Part shown: in pieces, positions 56,435 through 64,000 of the stretch
How positions within the stretch are numbered: position 1 is the stretch's first letter
How the letters are laid out: every line of letters starts with the position of its first letter
Origin: Selenomonas sp.
Lineage (GTDB): Bacteria > Bacillota > Negativicutes > Selenomonadales > Selenomonadaceae
Length of the DNA: 64,000 nucleotides
Reading direction: 5' to 3'
Assembly: GCA_018052705.1 (NCBI GenBank)
Contig: JAGPMW010000006.1
Span: 29,028 to 93,027 of the forward strand
Position numbers and translations under genes: made by a program
Notes under the pieces: generated by a model
Seen by the model: the letters and a program-made list of their open reading frames with translations, nothing else
Database searches by the model: none
What the model was told of the DNA's origin: nothing

Positions 56435-57109
56435 TCAAAGTTCGCTCATCGATGCCTGTCCGGTAAGACTCTGAAAATCGGCTTCAAATACGCGGATAGC
56501 CGAATCAATCGCCGCATTGTTCACCATACCATCGATTACCGCTGGTGCAACCGTAGCAGCGCCGACGCCATAGCGGCAAAGCTCCAGTACCTGCTGTGAG
56601 TTCTTGAAACTGGCAGCCAGCAGTTTCGTGGACAGGCCGTTTTTATGGAAGATATCCTGGATTGCACAGGCAACAGCGATCCCGTCATAACCCATATTAT
56701 CGATTCGATTGATATAAGGCGCGGCATAGGCTGCACCGCTCTTCGCAGCCAGGAACCCCTGCAGCGGTGTGTAAATGGCGGTCGCCGTTGTCCGAATGCC
56801 TTCCTTTGTCAGCTGTTTCATCGCTTTGAACCCCTCAGGAATGGCCGGAATCTTAACGAAGGTATTGCCCGGCAGTTCCTTCATAATACGATGCGCATCC
56901 TCGATCATACCGGCAGAATCACTGGCTACAGCCTGTACATGAAGCTGCGCTTCGGTACCAATAATACTGCGGATCTCTTTCAGCACGACAAAGGGCGGAC
57001 ATCCAGAATTAGCCAGAATCGACGGATTTGTCGTCACACCATCAACCGGATAATACTCATAAATTCGTTCAATTGCAGTTACATTCGCATCATCAATCAA
57101 TAATTCCAT
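56435..57109 (-). CDS. fsaA: fructose-6-phosphate-aldolase / transaldolase-like protein
   Basis: 224 residues of the TalB/FsaA class I aldolase family; the length fits FsaA. The Schiff-base lysine is K86 in TFVKIPAIPEG. VTTNPSILANSG near residue 26 and the later IDNMGYDG are also family motifs. Such proteins cleave fructose-6-phosphate (or 1-deoxyfructose-6-phosphate-type ketoses) to glyceraldehyde-3-phosphate and a dihydroxyacetone-like fragment. A strong promoter is upstream. The neighbouring glycyl radical enzyme points to a shared pathway, an association also seen in E. coli. Precise substrate unproven. Confidence 0.85.
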   Translation of the reverse strand: MELLIDDANVTAIERIYEYYPVDGVTTNPSILANSGCPPFVVLKEIRSIIGTEAQLHVQAVASDSAGMIEDAHRIMKELPGNTFVKIPAIPEGFKAMKQLTKEGIRTTATAIYTPLQGFLAAKSGAAYAAPYINRIDNMGYDGIAVACAIQDIFHKNGLSTKLLAASFKNSQQVLELCRYGVGAATVAPAVIDGMVNNAAIDSAIRVFEADFQSLTGQASMSEL

Positions 57110-57154
57110 AACAATCGCTCCTGTCCAAATAAGTTTCTTTTAAAGTTCGTGTAG

Positions 57155-57242
57155 TTTCATTCGTAACTAAATCATAGCATCTGCATTGCGTTCCTGTCAA
57201 GACAGTTAAGTATTGTAAATAAATTTCGTTCGTAAGTAAAAT
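57155..57242. promoter_or_regulatory. divergent promoters with twin 17-bp operator candidates
   Basis: Minus strand: -35 TTGACA (57195-57200), 18 bp, -10 TATGAT (57171-57176), to the aldolase. Plus strand: -35 TTGTAA (57213-57218), 18 bp, -10 TAAAAT (57237-57242), to the activating enzyme. TTTCATTCGTAACTAAA (57155-57171) and TTTCGTTCGTAAGTAAA (57224-57240) differ at 2 of 17 positions. The first lies on the minus -10 and start site, the second between -35 and -10 of the plus promoter. A shared repressor is expected; it is not encoded here. Confidence 0.72.
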
Positions 57243-57320
57243 AATTGCTAAAGTAACATCATTATGCTAAAATCAAGGCATATAGCAAGAAAGATCCGTA
57301 CGATACGAGGAGAATAAGCG

Positions 57321-58232
57321 ATGCATGATCAGAAGCCTCTCCTGGGGCTGATATTCAATATTCAGAAATTCAGTGTCAACGACGGTCCCGGCATCCGCAC
57401 CACCGTATTCATCAAAGGCTGCCCGCTGCGCTGCCGCTGGTGTGCCAATCCCGAAAGCCAGCTGCCACGGATACAGATCCTGCAGGACAGGCAAAAATGC
57501 CTGAATTGCCATCATTGCCTTGAAATATGCCCAGAGCAGGCGATTTCTTTAGCAGCCACTCAGCTGAAATGGAATCCCCTGGCCTGTACTGGCTGCGGGC
57601 GATGTGTCAGCGAATGTCCACAACATGCACTGAGCAGCGCCGGCGAATGGAAATCAATTGAGGAAGTCCTGCACCTCTGCCTGCAGGACCGGGACTTCTA
57701 CGAAGAAAGTCATGGTGGTGTCACCTTGTCAGGCGGCGAAGTACTCAGCTCCCCCGACTTTGCCGTTGCCCTGCTGAGCGCTCTTCAGCAGCAAGGGATA
57801 CATACAGCCATCGAAACATCCGGCTATGCAGCCGAGTCAGTCTTTCTCGCTGTCATCGCTCATACGGATCTGCTCCTTTTCGACATGAAACACTGGCAGC
57901 CTGAGCATCATAAAGCAGGCACCGGTGTATCCAACGAGCTCCCACTAGCTAACATGCGTCTGGCAATAGCCAGTGGCAAAGACGTGCTGCCACGCATTCC
58001 TGTGATTCCCGGCTACAATGATCAGCTCAGCGATGCCGCGGGTTTCGCCCAACGGCTCAAAGACGCAGGAGCCAGCCGTGTCCAACTGCTGCCATTCCAC
58101 CAGTTCGGCCAAAACAAATATCAGCTGCTTGGACAAGACTATGCCTATACAGATAAACCAGCCCTGCACCGCGAAGAACTCGTCCTCTTTCAACAGATAT
58201 TCACCAGCCACGATATCGATGCCTTTTTCTAA
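57321..58232 (+). CDS. glycyl radical enzyme activating enzyme (radical SAM)
   Basis: 303 residues. The radical SAM cluster cysteines are C34, C38 and C41 in GCPLRCRWC. Two ferredoxin-type clusters follow (C60, C63, C66, C70 and C89, C92, C95, C99). This is the activase layout of the dehydratase and PflC/YbiY type, longer than PflA. It abstracts hydrogen from the glycine of the glycyl radical enzyme, creating the radical. DFYEESHGGVTLSGGEVL and ETSGYA are family motifs. It faces the glycyl radical enzyme and aldolase genes across a shared control region. Confidence 0.94.
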   Translation: MHDQKPLLGLIFNIQKFSVNDGPGIRTTVFIKGCPLRCRWCANPESQLPRIQILQDRQKCLNCHHCLEICPEQAISLAATQLKWNPLACTGCGRCVSECPQHALSSAGEWKSIEEVLHLCLQDRDFYEESHGGVTLSGGEVLSSPDFAVALLSALQQQGIHTAIETSGYAAESVFLAVIAHTDLLLFDMKHWQPEHHKAGTGVSNELPLANMRLAIASGKDVLPRIPVIPGYNDQLSDAAGFAQRLKDAGASRVQLLPFHQFGQNKYQLLGQDYAYTDKPALHREELVLFQQIFTSHDIDAFF

Positions 58233-58260
58233 GCTCTTTCAGCGTCCTCTTCTATGACGC

Positions 58261-58298
58261 CAAAAGTCCCCCCGGCGGCAGCGCCAGGAGGACTTTTG
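58261..58298. terminator. hairpin between activase and trpG
   Basis: Perfect outer stem CAAAAGTCC/GGACTTTTG with GC-rich, partly paired centre. There is no T run outside the stem, so termination strength is uncertain. Confidence 0.5.
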
Positions 58299-58326
58299 GA
58301 AAAATGCATTTCGCTCGTTGTCAGAT

Positions 58327-58896
58327 TCAGTGAAGGCCATTCAGGAAATTTTTCATAAGCTGGCGACCATCGGGTGTAAGGATAGACTCCGGATGAAACT
58401 GCAGACCTTCAATGTCATATTCTTTATGACGTACCCCCATGATCATTCCATCCGCGAGTTCTGCCGTCACCTCCAGACACACCGGCAACGTCTCCCGCTC
58501 AATGATAAGCGAATGATAGCGGCCGACAGCCATCGCCTGCGGCACATCCTGATAAAGGCCTTTTCCTGTATGCTGCACCCTCGATACCTTGCCATGAATG
58601 ATTTCCTGTGCCCGGACAATTTTGGCTCCAAACACTTCCCCAATTGCCTGATGGCCAAGACATATGCCAAGAATCGGCACTCTGCCTTTCAGAAAGCGGA
58701 TCAAATCCTCGGTTACGCCAGCATCCTGCGGAACCCCTGGTCCCGGCGAAAGAACAACGGCTTCATATCCGCGCTGCAGGACCTCCGTTGGCGTAATCTG
58801 ATCATTACGGATGACCTCGACCTCAGCCCCCAGTTCACTAAGCAGCTGATATATATTGTAGGTAAAGGAATCATAGTTATCTAAAAGTAACAACAT
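58327..58896 (-). CDS. trpG: anthranilate synthase glutamine amidotransferase component
   Basis: Class I amidotransferase subunit of 189 residues that supplies ammonia to TrpE. It starts MLLLLDNYDSFTYN. The catalytic cysteine is in GICLGHQ, and the His-Glu pair is in LQFHPESIL. AGGAGG lies 9 nt before the ATG at 58896; an open frame continues upstream. It overlaps the end of trpE by 20 nt. It could also serve p-aminobenzoate synthesis, as PabA/TrpG often do. Confidence 0.95.
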   Translation of the reverse strand: MLLLLDNYDSFTYNIYQLLSELGAEVEVIRNDQITPTEVLQRGYEAVVLSPGPGVPQDAGVTEDLIRFLKGRVPILGICLGHQAIGEVFGAKIVRAQEIIHGKVSRVQHTGKGLYQDVPQAMAVGRYHSLIIERETLPVCLEVTAELADGMIMGVRHKEYDIEGLQFHPESILTPDGRQLMKNFLNGLH

Positions 58897-60382
58897 CGTT
58901 TTCGACCTCCTCGACAACCTCAAACATAGCCTTGGATTTCTGCAGGATTTCCTGATATTCTTTCTCCGGTACCGAATCGGCTACAATGCCGGCTCCTGAC
59001 TGGATCACCGCGGTATCATCCTGTTCGATGCGCATCGTCCGCAACGTAATGCACATATCCATATTCCCGGCAAAATCCATATAGCCGACTGTTCCGGAAT
59101 AGGTCCCGCGCCGCACCGGCTCCAGCTCATGGATAATCTCCATGGCCCGCAGTTTTGGTGCTCCGCTGACTGTCCCGGCCGGAAATGTTGCCTGCAATAC
59201 ATCCATTGGAGTATAGCCCTGTCTAAGTCGGCCAACAACCTCCGATACCATATGCATAACATGACTGAAATACTCCACCTGCCGCAATTTTGTCACACGG
59301 ACAGATCCGGCCTCGCTGATACGCCCAATATCATTACGGGCCAAATCGACCAGCATGGAATGCTCCGCCACTTCCTTGATATCCGCCTTGAGGCTCTGTG
59401 CCAGCTGCGCATCTTCACTCGCATCAGCTCCACGACGGCGTGTCCCCGCAATTGGATAGGTATAGACCTCATCCCCGGCAACCTTGACCAGCATCTCCGG
59501 CGAAGCCCCCACGAGTTTAACACGGCCAAAATTAAAATAGAACATGTATGGCGATGGATTCACCTGCCGCAGCCGGCGATAAAAGTGAAAACATGGCTTC
59601 GTGATTTTCTCCCGAAACTGTCGTGACGGCACAACCTGGAAGATATCCCCAGCAAATATATGCTCTTTGGCCTGCCGGATTGCCGCCAAAAACTCAGCTG
59701 GAGCCTGACCGAACTTTTTCAAAAAATCCACCGGTTCGCGACGCGGCAGCGTTTCTGCGGGGTGCGCGCAGACCGGACCAGCCAGTTTCTGCTGAACAGC
59801 GGCCATCCGCTCCCTGCTTTCTTCATAGACCGTTGCCGGGTCTTTATCTTTCACGTCGGCCAGATAGATCAATCGTGCATTGTTCTTCAGCGCATCAAAG
59901 ACCACGAGAACCCGGCAGATCATAAACTCCCCGAGCAGCTCCTCTTCATCGAGATCCAATCCGCGGACACGATCGAAAGTCGCCACAATCTCATAGTTCA
60001 GATACCCCACCATGCCGCCATTAGCCAACGGCAGATCCTTGTCCTCGAGAGCCGGATGAAAGCGGTCCATATACTGTTTGATTGTGGTCACCGGATCCCC
60101 GGTGATACATTTCATCCGGTCATTTTCCTTAATCATAAGCTTGTCTTTATACACCTGCAGCCGTGCAAATGGCTCCGCTCCAATAAAGGAATAACGTCCA
60201 AACTGCTGCTGCGTCGTATCGACCGACTCGAGGATGAAGCCCTTCTGTTCATCAACAAGCTTATAGTACACAGAAACCGGCGTATCCATATCCATATTCA
60301 GTTCCGTCGAAACAGCAATGAGATTTGCTGTTTCTGCTAATGCCGTAAAGGTCTCCAGCGAAGGTTTTATCTGCATATCCAC
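58877..60382 (-). CDS. trpE: anthranilate synthase component I
   Basis: Converts chorismate and ammonia to anthranilate, the first step of tryptophan synthesis. 501 residues. The N-terminal LLES-type feedback-site region reads GFILESVD. The C-terminal chorismate-binding domain contains PSPYMFYFNFG, EHSMLVDLARNDIGRISEAGSV, FPAGTVSGAPKLRAMEII and GAGIVADS. Start at GTG (60382), with AGGAGGG 7 nt upstream. A Trp T-box controls it. Only trpE and trpG of the pathway are present. Confidence 0.96.
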   Translation of the reverse strand: MDMQIKPSLETFTALAETANLIAVSTELNMDMDTPVSVYYKLVDEQKGFILESVDTTQQQFGRYSFIGAEPFARLQVYKDKLMIKENDRMKCITGDPVTTIKQYMDRFHPALEDKDLPLANGGMVGYLNYEIVATFDRVRGLDLDEEELLGEFMICRVLVVFDALKNNARLIYLADVKDKDPATVYEESRERMAAVQQKLAGPVCAHPAETLPRREPVDFLKKFGQAPAEFLAAIRQAKEHIFAGDIFQVVPSRQFREKITKPCFHFYRRLRQVNPSPYMFYFNFGRVKLVGASPEMLVKVAGDEVYTYPIAGTRRRGADASEDAQLAQSLKADIKEVAEHSMLVDLARNDIGRISEAGSVRVTKLRQVEYFSHVMHMVSEVVGRLRQGYTPMDVLQATFPAGTVSGAPKLRAMEIIHELEPVRRGTYSGTVGYMDFAGNMDMCITLRTMRIEQDDTAVIQSGAGIVADSVPEKEYQEILQKSKAMFEVVEEVENDVVTFR

Positions 60383-60397
60383 TGTCTTTCCCTCCTA

Positions 60398-60784
60398 AAA
60401 AAAATCAAACCATTCCGCCAATGCGCAGCTCTGCTGCACAAGGGCGAAATGGTTTTCACGGTGCCACCTTGATTCAAGCGCATTTCCAGTAGTGAAACAA
60501 TAAAATCCACCTCATCCGTTACGGGACGAAATGGATTCGTTAGCCACCTGTAAATAAGCTTCTCTTTCCGGTACGGGATTTTTATCCGATACCATAGCCA
60601 TATAACGGTGGCAACCGTTCCAGCCTACTCGCCAAAGCTTTGGGTGGACTCTCGCAGGACCATTCACGATACGCGTCTGCCGATCCTCACACCTCCGGAA
60701 CCCCGGTCATCGACTCGCTGAAAGACGTATACATCCCTACTATTTCCTGTTCATTGATTTAGTCTGTTAACTTGTAAACTTAAT
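60398..60784 (-). ncRNA. T-box riboswitch, tryptophan specific
   Basis: On the minus strand the leader contains the T-box core GGTGGCACCG (60459-60468). A terminator AACCATTTCGCC/GGCGGAATGGTT follows, with an eight-T run, ending at about 60398. The Stem I specifier loop reads GAATGGTCC, with TGG (plus coordinates 60660-60662), the tryptophan codon. Uncharged tRNA-Trp would stabilise the antiterminator and switch trpE-trpG on. Confidence 0.92.
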
Positions 60785-60790
60785 AGATTA

Positions 60791-60819
60791 ATTGTACACC
60801 AAAAGGTTCCCACTGTCAA
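60791..60819 (-). promoter_or_regulatory. promoter of the T-box leader
   Basis: -35 TTGACA (60814-60819), 17 bp, -10 TACAAT (60791-60796). The region from 60820 to 60925 holds no gene. Confidence 0.8.
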
Positions 60820-60928
60820 ACATAACTGAACATTTTTCTCCTATTATTCTTTTTATGCACCACATTTCGTTACATCTATATCATTTATCTGTAAACTAAG
60901 CCTGTGAACCGCTCCCTATTTTCCAAAA

Positions 60929-60964
60929 AAACCGTTGAAGATGCGCTTCCTTCAACGGTTTTTC
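60929..60964. terminator. terminator after the cupin gene
   Basis: Perfect 12-bp stem AAACCGTTGAAG/CTTCAACGGTTT with a 9-nt loop. T runs follow in both directions. Confidence 0.8.
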
Positions 60965-60985
60965 TTTGTCTCAACGCTATTAGTT

Positions 60986-61327
60986 TCAGGCCTGCGGGAA
61001 AGCCACAACCAGCATCATCTTGAAATTTTCTTTACCATATACGGCATGAGGATGATTGGCAGGCATGACGATGGACTCCCCAGCCTTCAGCGTGCAGGTT
61101 ACGCCATCGATAGTAATCTCACCAGAGCCATCCAGCGCGGTCACCATCGCATCCCCTTTCGATTCATGCGTGCTGATGCCTTCACCGGCAGCAAAGGCAA
61201 ACAGGGTGATCCCCAGCCCATCATTCTGGATCAGTGTCTTGCTGACCACCTGCCCTTCCGCATAGTCCAGCGTATCCTTCAGCGACAAAACCTCGCCCTT
61301 CCTGATATTCTTAAGAATTTCACTCAT
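60986..61327 (-). CDS. small cupin-domain protein
   Basis: 113 residues, one beta-barrel. The two cupin motifs are recognisable: GEGISTHESKGDAMVTALDGSGEI (H-x-E) and SIVMPANHPHAVYGKENFK (the histidine of motif 2). It is soluble and probably binds a metal. Small cupins of this type are common in anaerobes; I cannot name the ligand. GGAAGGA precedes the ATG. Confidence 0.88.
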   Translation of the reverse strand: MSEILKNIRKGEVLSLKDTLDYAEGQVVSKTLIQNDGLGITLFAFAAGEGISTHESKGDAMVTALDGSGEITIDGVTCTLKAGESIVMPANHPHAVYGKENFKMMLVVAFPQA

Positions 61328-61457
61328 CGCAATTCCTTCCTTTCACGAACGTCATCTATATCTGATGATTCTACTATAACAGGCTGACTGGCGCTTTTCG
61401 GTAACATATATCACGCTCAGCGATCACGGAAATATCTCCTGCCCGCTAGTATTTTTA

Positions 61458-61475
61458 GAACAAGTGTGCTAAAAT
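61458..61475 (+). promoter_or_regulatory. possible LexA box and -10 of the Y-family polymerase gene
   Basis: GAACAAGTGTGC (61458-61469) matches the Gram-positive LexA consensus GAAC-N4-GTTC except at one base. It abuts TAAAAT (61470-61475), a -10 for the downstream genes. The -35 is weak. SOS control would fit the gene products, but the match is imperfect. Confidence 0.4.
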
Positions 61476-61510
61476 AAAGAAGATAAACAGCAAGAAACCG
61501 GAGGCCCATG

Positions 61511-63034
61511 ATGAACGAACCAGTCTATATCGCGATTGACCTGAAATCCTTCTATGCTTCAGTGGAATGCCACGAGCGTCAGCTGGACCCTCTGACAACC
61601 AATCTCGTCGTAGCCGATGCCAGCCGCACAGAAAAGACCATCTGCCTGGCAGTATCGCCATCACTAAAAGCCTATGGCATCCCAGGGCGCGCCCGGCTGT
61701 TCGAGGTTATCCAAAAGGTACGGGAAGCCAATGCCAGCCGAAAGTATGCCGCGCCGCATCACGCTCTGACTGGCTCCTCCTTTGATGCAGCTGCACTCGA
61801 ACGCAATTCGTCGCTGGCCATCGACTTCCTTACTGCCACACCGCGTATGGCACTCTACATGAAATACAGCACACAGATCTACCAGATCTATCTGCGCTAT
61901 ATTGCCCCGGAAGATATCCATATCTACTCTATCGACGAGGTATTCATCAATTCCGCCCCCTATCTGACCGTCTATAAACTGTCGCCAGAGGAGCTCACTC
62001 GGAAGATGATTCACGAGATACTGACCGAGACTGGCATTACGGCTACGGCAGGAATCGGTACCAATCTCTATCTCAGCAAAATTGCTATGGATATTCAGGC
62101 CAAGCATGTTGATGCCGATGCCAACGGGGTGCGGATAGCAAAACTCAATGAACAAAGCTACCGCCGTGCCCTCTGGGCGCACCGCCCGCTTACAGATTTC
62201 TGGCGTGTAGGACATGGCTATGCGCGAAAATTGGAGACGCATGGCCTGTTCACCATGGGCGATATTGCCCGCTGTTCTCTCGGTGCCGCCAATCAATATC
62301 ATAACGAAGATCTTCTCTACAAACTTTTTGGCGTAAATGCCGAGCTGCTGATCGACCATGCCTGGGGCTGGGAACCCTGCACGATTGCCGAAATCAAAGC
62401 CTATAAACCGAGCACAAGCAGTCTGGGCTCAGGGCAGGTGCTCCAACACCCCTATGCTGCCGATAAAGCAAGGCTCGTCATTCGCGAAATGGCCGAACGG
62501 CTTGTGCTGGATCTGGTCGATAAAGAACTGGTCACCGATCAGCTGATCCTGACCATCGGCTATGACCGGGAAAATCTCAAACAGCCCGAAGCTGCCCAAA
62601 GCTATCATGGAAAAGTAACAACGGACCACTACGGCCGGAAGATCCCAAAATCGGCTCATGGTACAGCGAATCTGGAGCAGCCGATGTCATCCAGCCGAAA
62701 AATCACCGCTGCGGTCATGACCCTTTGTGACAAAATACTTGATCCAGCACTCTCTGTCCGGCGAATTACCATTACCGCCAACCATGTCCAGACAGAATAC
62801 ACAGCCAACCAATCACCAGCCTGCAGCCAGCTGGACCTGTTCGCGGAATGCGGCGCCGAGACAGACGATAAAGAATCTGCGCAACAAGACTTGCAGCGCG
62901 AGAAAAAGCGTCAGCAGGCCCTGCTCGCCATCCAGAAAAAATACGGCAAAAATGCCATCCTGAAAGGCTGCGACCTGCAGGATGATGCTACAGCTGTCAG
63001 CCGGAACAATCAGATTGGAGGGCATAAAGCATGA
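61511..63034 (+). CDS. Y-family DNA polymerase (UvrX/UmuC-like)
   Basis: Error-prone translesion polymerase of 507 residues. Catalytic palm residues are in YIAIDLKSFYASVECHERQ, near residue 10, and IYSIDEVFIN, near residue 138. The helix-hairpin-helix region has ARKLETHGLFTMGDIARCS. The C-terminal little-finger domain runs from about residue 290. Length and the following gene match the UvrX/phage-associated branch. I chose the second ATG (61511) because GGAGG is 6 nt away; 61508 is equally open. Confidence 0.92.
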   Translation: MNEPVYIAIDLKSFYASVECHERQLDPLTTNLVVADASRTEKTICLAVSPSLKAYGIPGRARLFEVIQKVREANASRKYAAPHHALTGSSFDAAALERNSSLAIDFLTATPRMALYMKYSTQIYQIYLRYIAPEDIHIYSIDEVFINSAPYLTVYKLSPEELTRKMIHEILTETGITATAGIGTNLYLSKIAMDIQAKHVDADANGVRIAKLNEQSYRRALWAHRPLTDFWRVGHGYARKLETHGLFTMGDIARCSLGAANQYHNEDLLYKLFGVNAELLIDHAWGWEPCTIAEIKAYKPSTSSLGSGQVLQHPYAADKARLVIREMAERLVLDLVDKELVTDQLILTIGYDRENLKQPEAAQSYHGKVTTDHYGRKIPKSAHGTANLEQPMSSSRKITAAVMTLCDKILDPALSVRRITITANHVQTEYTANQSPACSQLDLFAECGAETDDKESAQQDLQREKKRQQALLAIQKKYGKNAILKGCDLQDDATAVSRNNQIGGHKA

Positions 63035-63453
63035 CCAGATCTTATACGGACATCCTCAATCTCCCTCATCCCACGTCAAAGAAGCATCCACGCATGACCA
63101 GAACTGCCCGCGCAGCCCAGTTTGCCCCCTTTGCTGCGCTGACTGGCTATAATGAAGCCATAAAGGAAACGTCCCGCCTCACCGATGAGCAGCTGGACCT
63201 GGATGACACCGAAAAAGACCAGCTCAATGAAAAACTTCAGCTGTTGCGCCAGAATCTGCCCAGACAGCTGCCGATTACGATCACCTTTTTCATCCCGGAC
63301 ACACAAAAAACCGGTGGTTCCTATCAGACCATCACCGGCTCGGTTAAAAAAATACAGGAATATGAGCGCCGACTCATCATGACCGATGGAACCATCATCC
63401 CGATTGAAGCAATTATCGGGCTATACGGAGAAGCGCTGCCTGCTATGCTATAA
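63031..63453 (+). CDS. YolD-like family protein
   Basis: 140 residues, usually found after Y-family polymerases in Firmicutes. RAAQFAPFAALTGYNEAI near residue 27 and the C-terminal IIPIEAIIGLYGE are family traits. The start overlaps the polymerase stop by 4 nt (ATGA), so the two are co-translated. Function is not established; an accessory role to the polymerase is likely. Confidence 0.9.
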   Translation: MTRSYTDILNLPHPTSKKHPRMTRTARAAQFAPFAALTGYNEAIKETSRLTDEQLDLDDTEKDQLNEKLQLLRQNLPRQLPITITFFIPDTQKTGGSYQTITGSVKKIQEYERRLIMTDGTIIPIEAIIGLYGEALPAML

Positions 63454-63519
63454 CCCATGAGCCAGCAGTGCCTCCTCTATGCATAGAACCGCCCTTCTTT
63501 TAAATAACAGGCAGAAGAA

Positions 63520-63566
63520 CCGTAACAAAAAATCCTGACAGCGGTTTGTCAGGATTTTTGTTACGG
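63520..63566. terminator. long hairpin between convergent genes
   Basis: Arms of about 20 bp (63520-63540 and 63547-63566) with a one-base bulge and loop GCGGTT. The inner part is AATCCTGACA/TGTCAGGATT with T runs in the arms. It ends the plus-strand pair and the minus-strand gene. Confidence 0.75.
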
Positions 63567-63578
63567 TTTTTACTTTTA

Positions 63579-63842
63579 TCACCGCGGCCGGTTGATGTCC
63601 TGGATGACCTTCTGCTCATCGCATCCCTGGCACCAGCCTAAAGCCTTAATCTCGGCGTAAAGCATAAGCCGCTGCTCACGGTTGTCTTTCTCCGAGCGCA
63701 TGAGCGACTGATACTGCCAGATAGCCTGCTGATAGCGAGCTGAAATTTCCTGAGGAGATCTCGGTTTTTCAGATCGGTGTCCTTTATGATGACGAACGAG
63801 TGCCTCCGCCGCGTCAATGCTTTTCAAATCAGTGACAATCAT
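63579..63842 (-). CDS. small hypothetical protein
   Basis: 87 residues that I do not recognise. It has a polar N-terminal part rich in His, Arg and Lys (ALVRHHKGHRSEKPRS) and a helical segment (ISARYQQAIWQYQSLMR). A C-terminal stretch has two cysteines (WCQGCDEQ). It is soluble, with no signal peptide. AAGGAAG lies 7 nt before the ATG. It is convergent with the YolD-like gene, and the terminator between them supports a real gene. Confidence 0.65.
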   Translation of the reverse strand: MIVTDLKSIDAAEALVRHHKGHRSEKPRSPQEISARYQQAIWQYQSLMRSEKDNREQRLMLYAEIKALGWCQGCDEQKVIQDINRPR

Positions 63843-64000
63843 AGAAATCTTCCTTTCTGGTGCAAAATCTATACTTAACTCAAACTTCGCAGTTGTGAAA
63901 CTGCCAATTAATTCTTAAATCAGCTTTCCAAAAATAAAATAGCATAAGCCATTTCCGTTTTGTATAATAAAGTCGTCAAACAAATCACAGCAAAAACGGA
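63843..64000. other. right-end intergenic region
   Basis: AT-rich. A TATAAT (63963-63968) on the plus strand may be part of a promoter for a gene beyond the edge; no good -35 stands at the right distance. No coding frame is supported. Confidence 0.4.

Overview
The window looks like a chromosomal segment of an anaerobic, moderately GC-rich bacterium with Firmicutes-type regulation: a Trp-specific T-box, a CIRCE element, an L10 leader RNA and a Y-family polymerase paired with a YolD-like protein. The metabolism fits an anaerobe (cobalt-early B12 synthesis, a glycyl radical enzyme, a probable PPi-type phosphofructokinase). My best guess is a member of the Negativicutes (Selenomonas/Mitsuokella-like). 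This rests on general gene content, not on a computed phylogeny. Nearly all the DNA is coding, most of it on the minus strand. I see no insertion sequence, prophage or CRISPR array.

Layout, left to right. 1-4.5 kb: a lacZ beta-galactosidase cut by the window edge, with its own promoter and a cre/LacI-like site, then a DMT permease and a nitroreductase. 4.5-6.6 kb: htpG under a CIRCE element. 6.7-8.9 kb: a small plus-strand unit with a MarR regulator, a Tat-signal nitroreductase gene broken by one in-frame TGA, and a small secreted protein. Two matching palindromes lie on the two promoters. 9.0-18.5 kb: an eleven-gene cobalamin operon in the order cbiT-F-G-H-J-C-cobU-cbiP-cbiB-cobS-pduX. 18.8-19.4 kb: bioY with a BirA-like operator. 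19.4-25.8 kb: lysS (with an appended tRNA-binding domain), greA, a GIY-YIG protein, a cyclophilin lipoprotein, a YitT protein, a secreted protein and an M29 aminopeptidase. 26-28.7 kb: a three-gene ABC importer of the TrpXYZ kind. 28.9-32.3 kb: nadA-nadB-nadC. 32.5-36 kb: an exported asparaginase, a truncated DapF-like protein, an AraC regulator and an Mrp ATPase.

36-48 kb is the core information-processing block: four tRNA genes (fMet, fMet, Thr, Met), rpmG, secE, nusG, rplK, rplA, rplJ, rplL, rpoB and rpoC. It includes an L10 leader with attenuator and two terminator hairpins between rplL and rpoB. 48-54 kb holds a PPi-PFK-like gene, a methionine aminopeptidase translationally coupled to a DEAD-box helicase, and two exported cell-wall enzymes (NlpC/P60 and polysaccharide deacetylase).

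54-58.2 kb is the most interesting metabolic locus: a glycyl radical enzyme and a fructose-6-phosphate-aldolase-like protein diverge from a glycyl radical activating enzyme. Two near-identical 17-bp operator candidates sit on the two opposing promoters. 58.3-60.8 kb: trpE-trpG behind a Trp T-box. 60.9-64 kb: a cupin, a Y-family polymerase with its YolD-like partner, and a small hypothetical gene.
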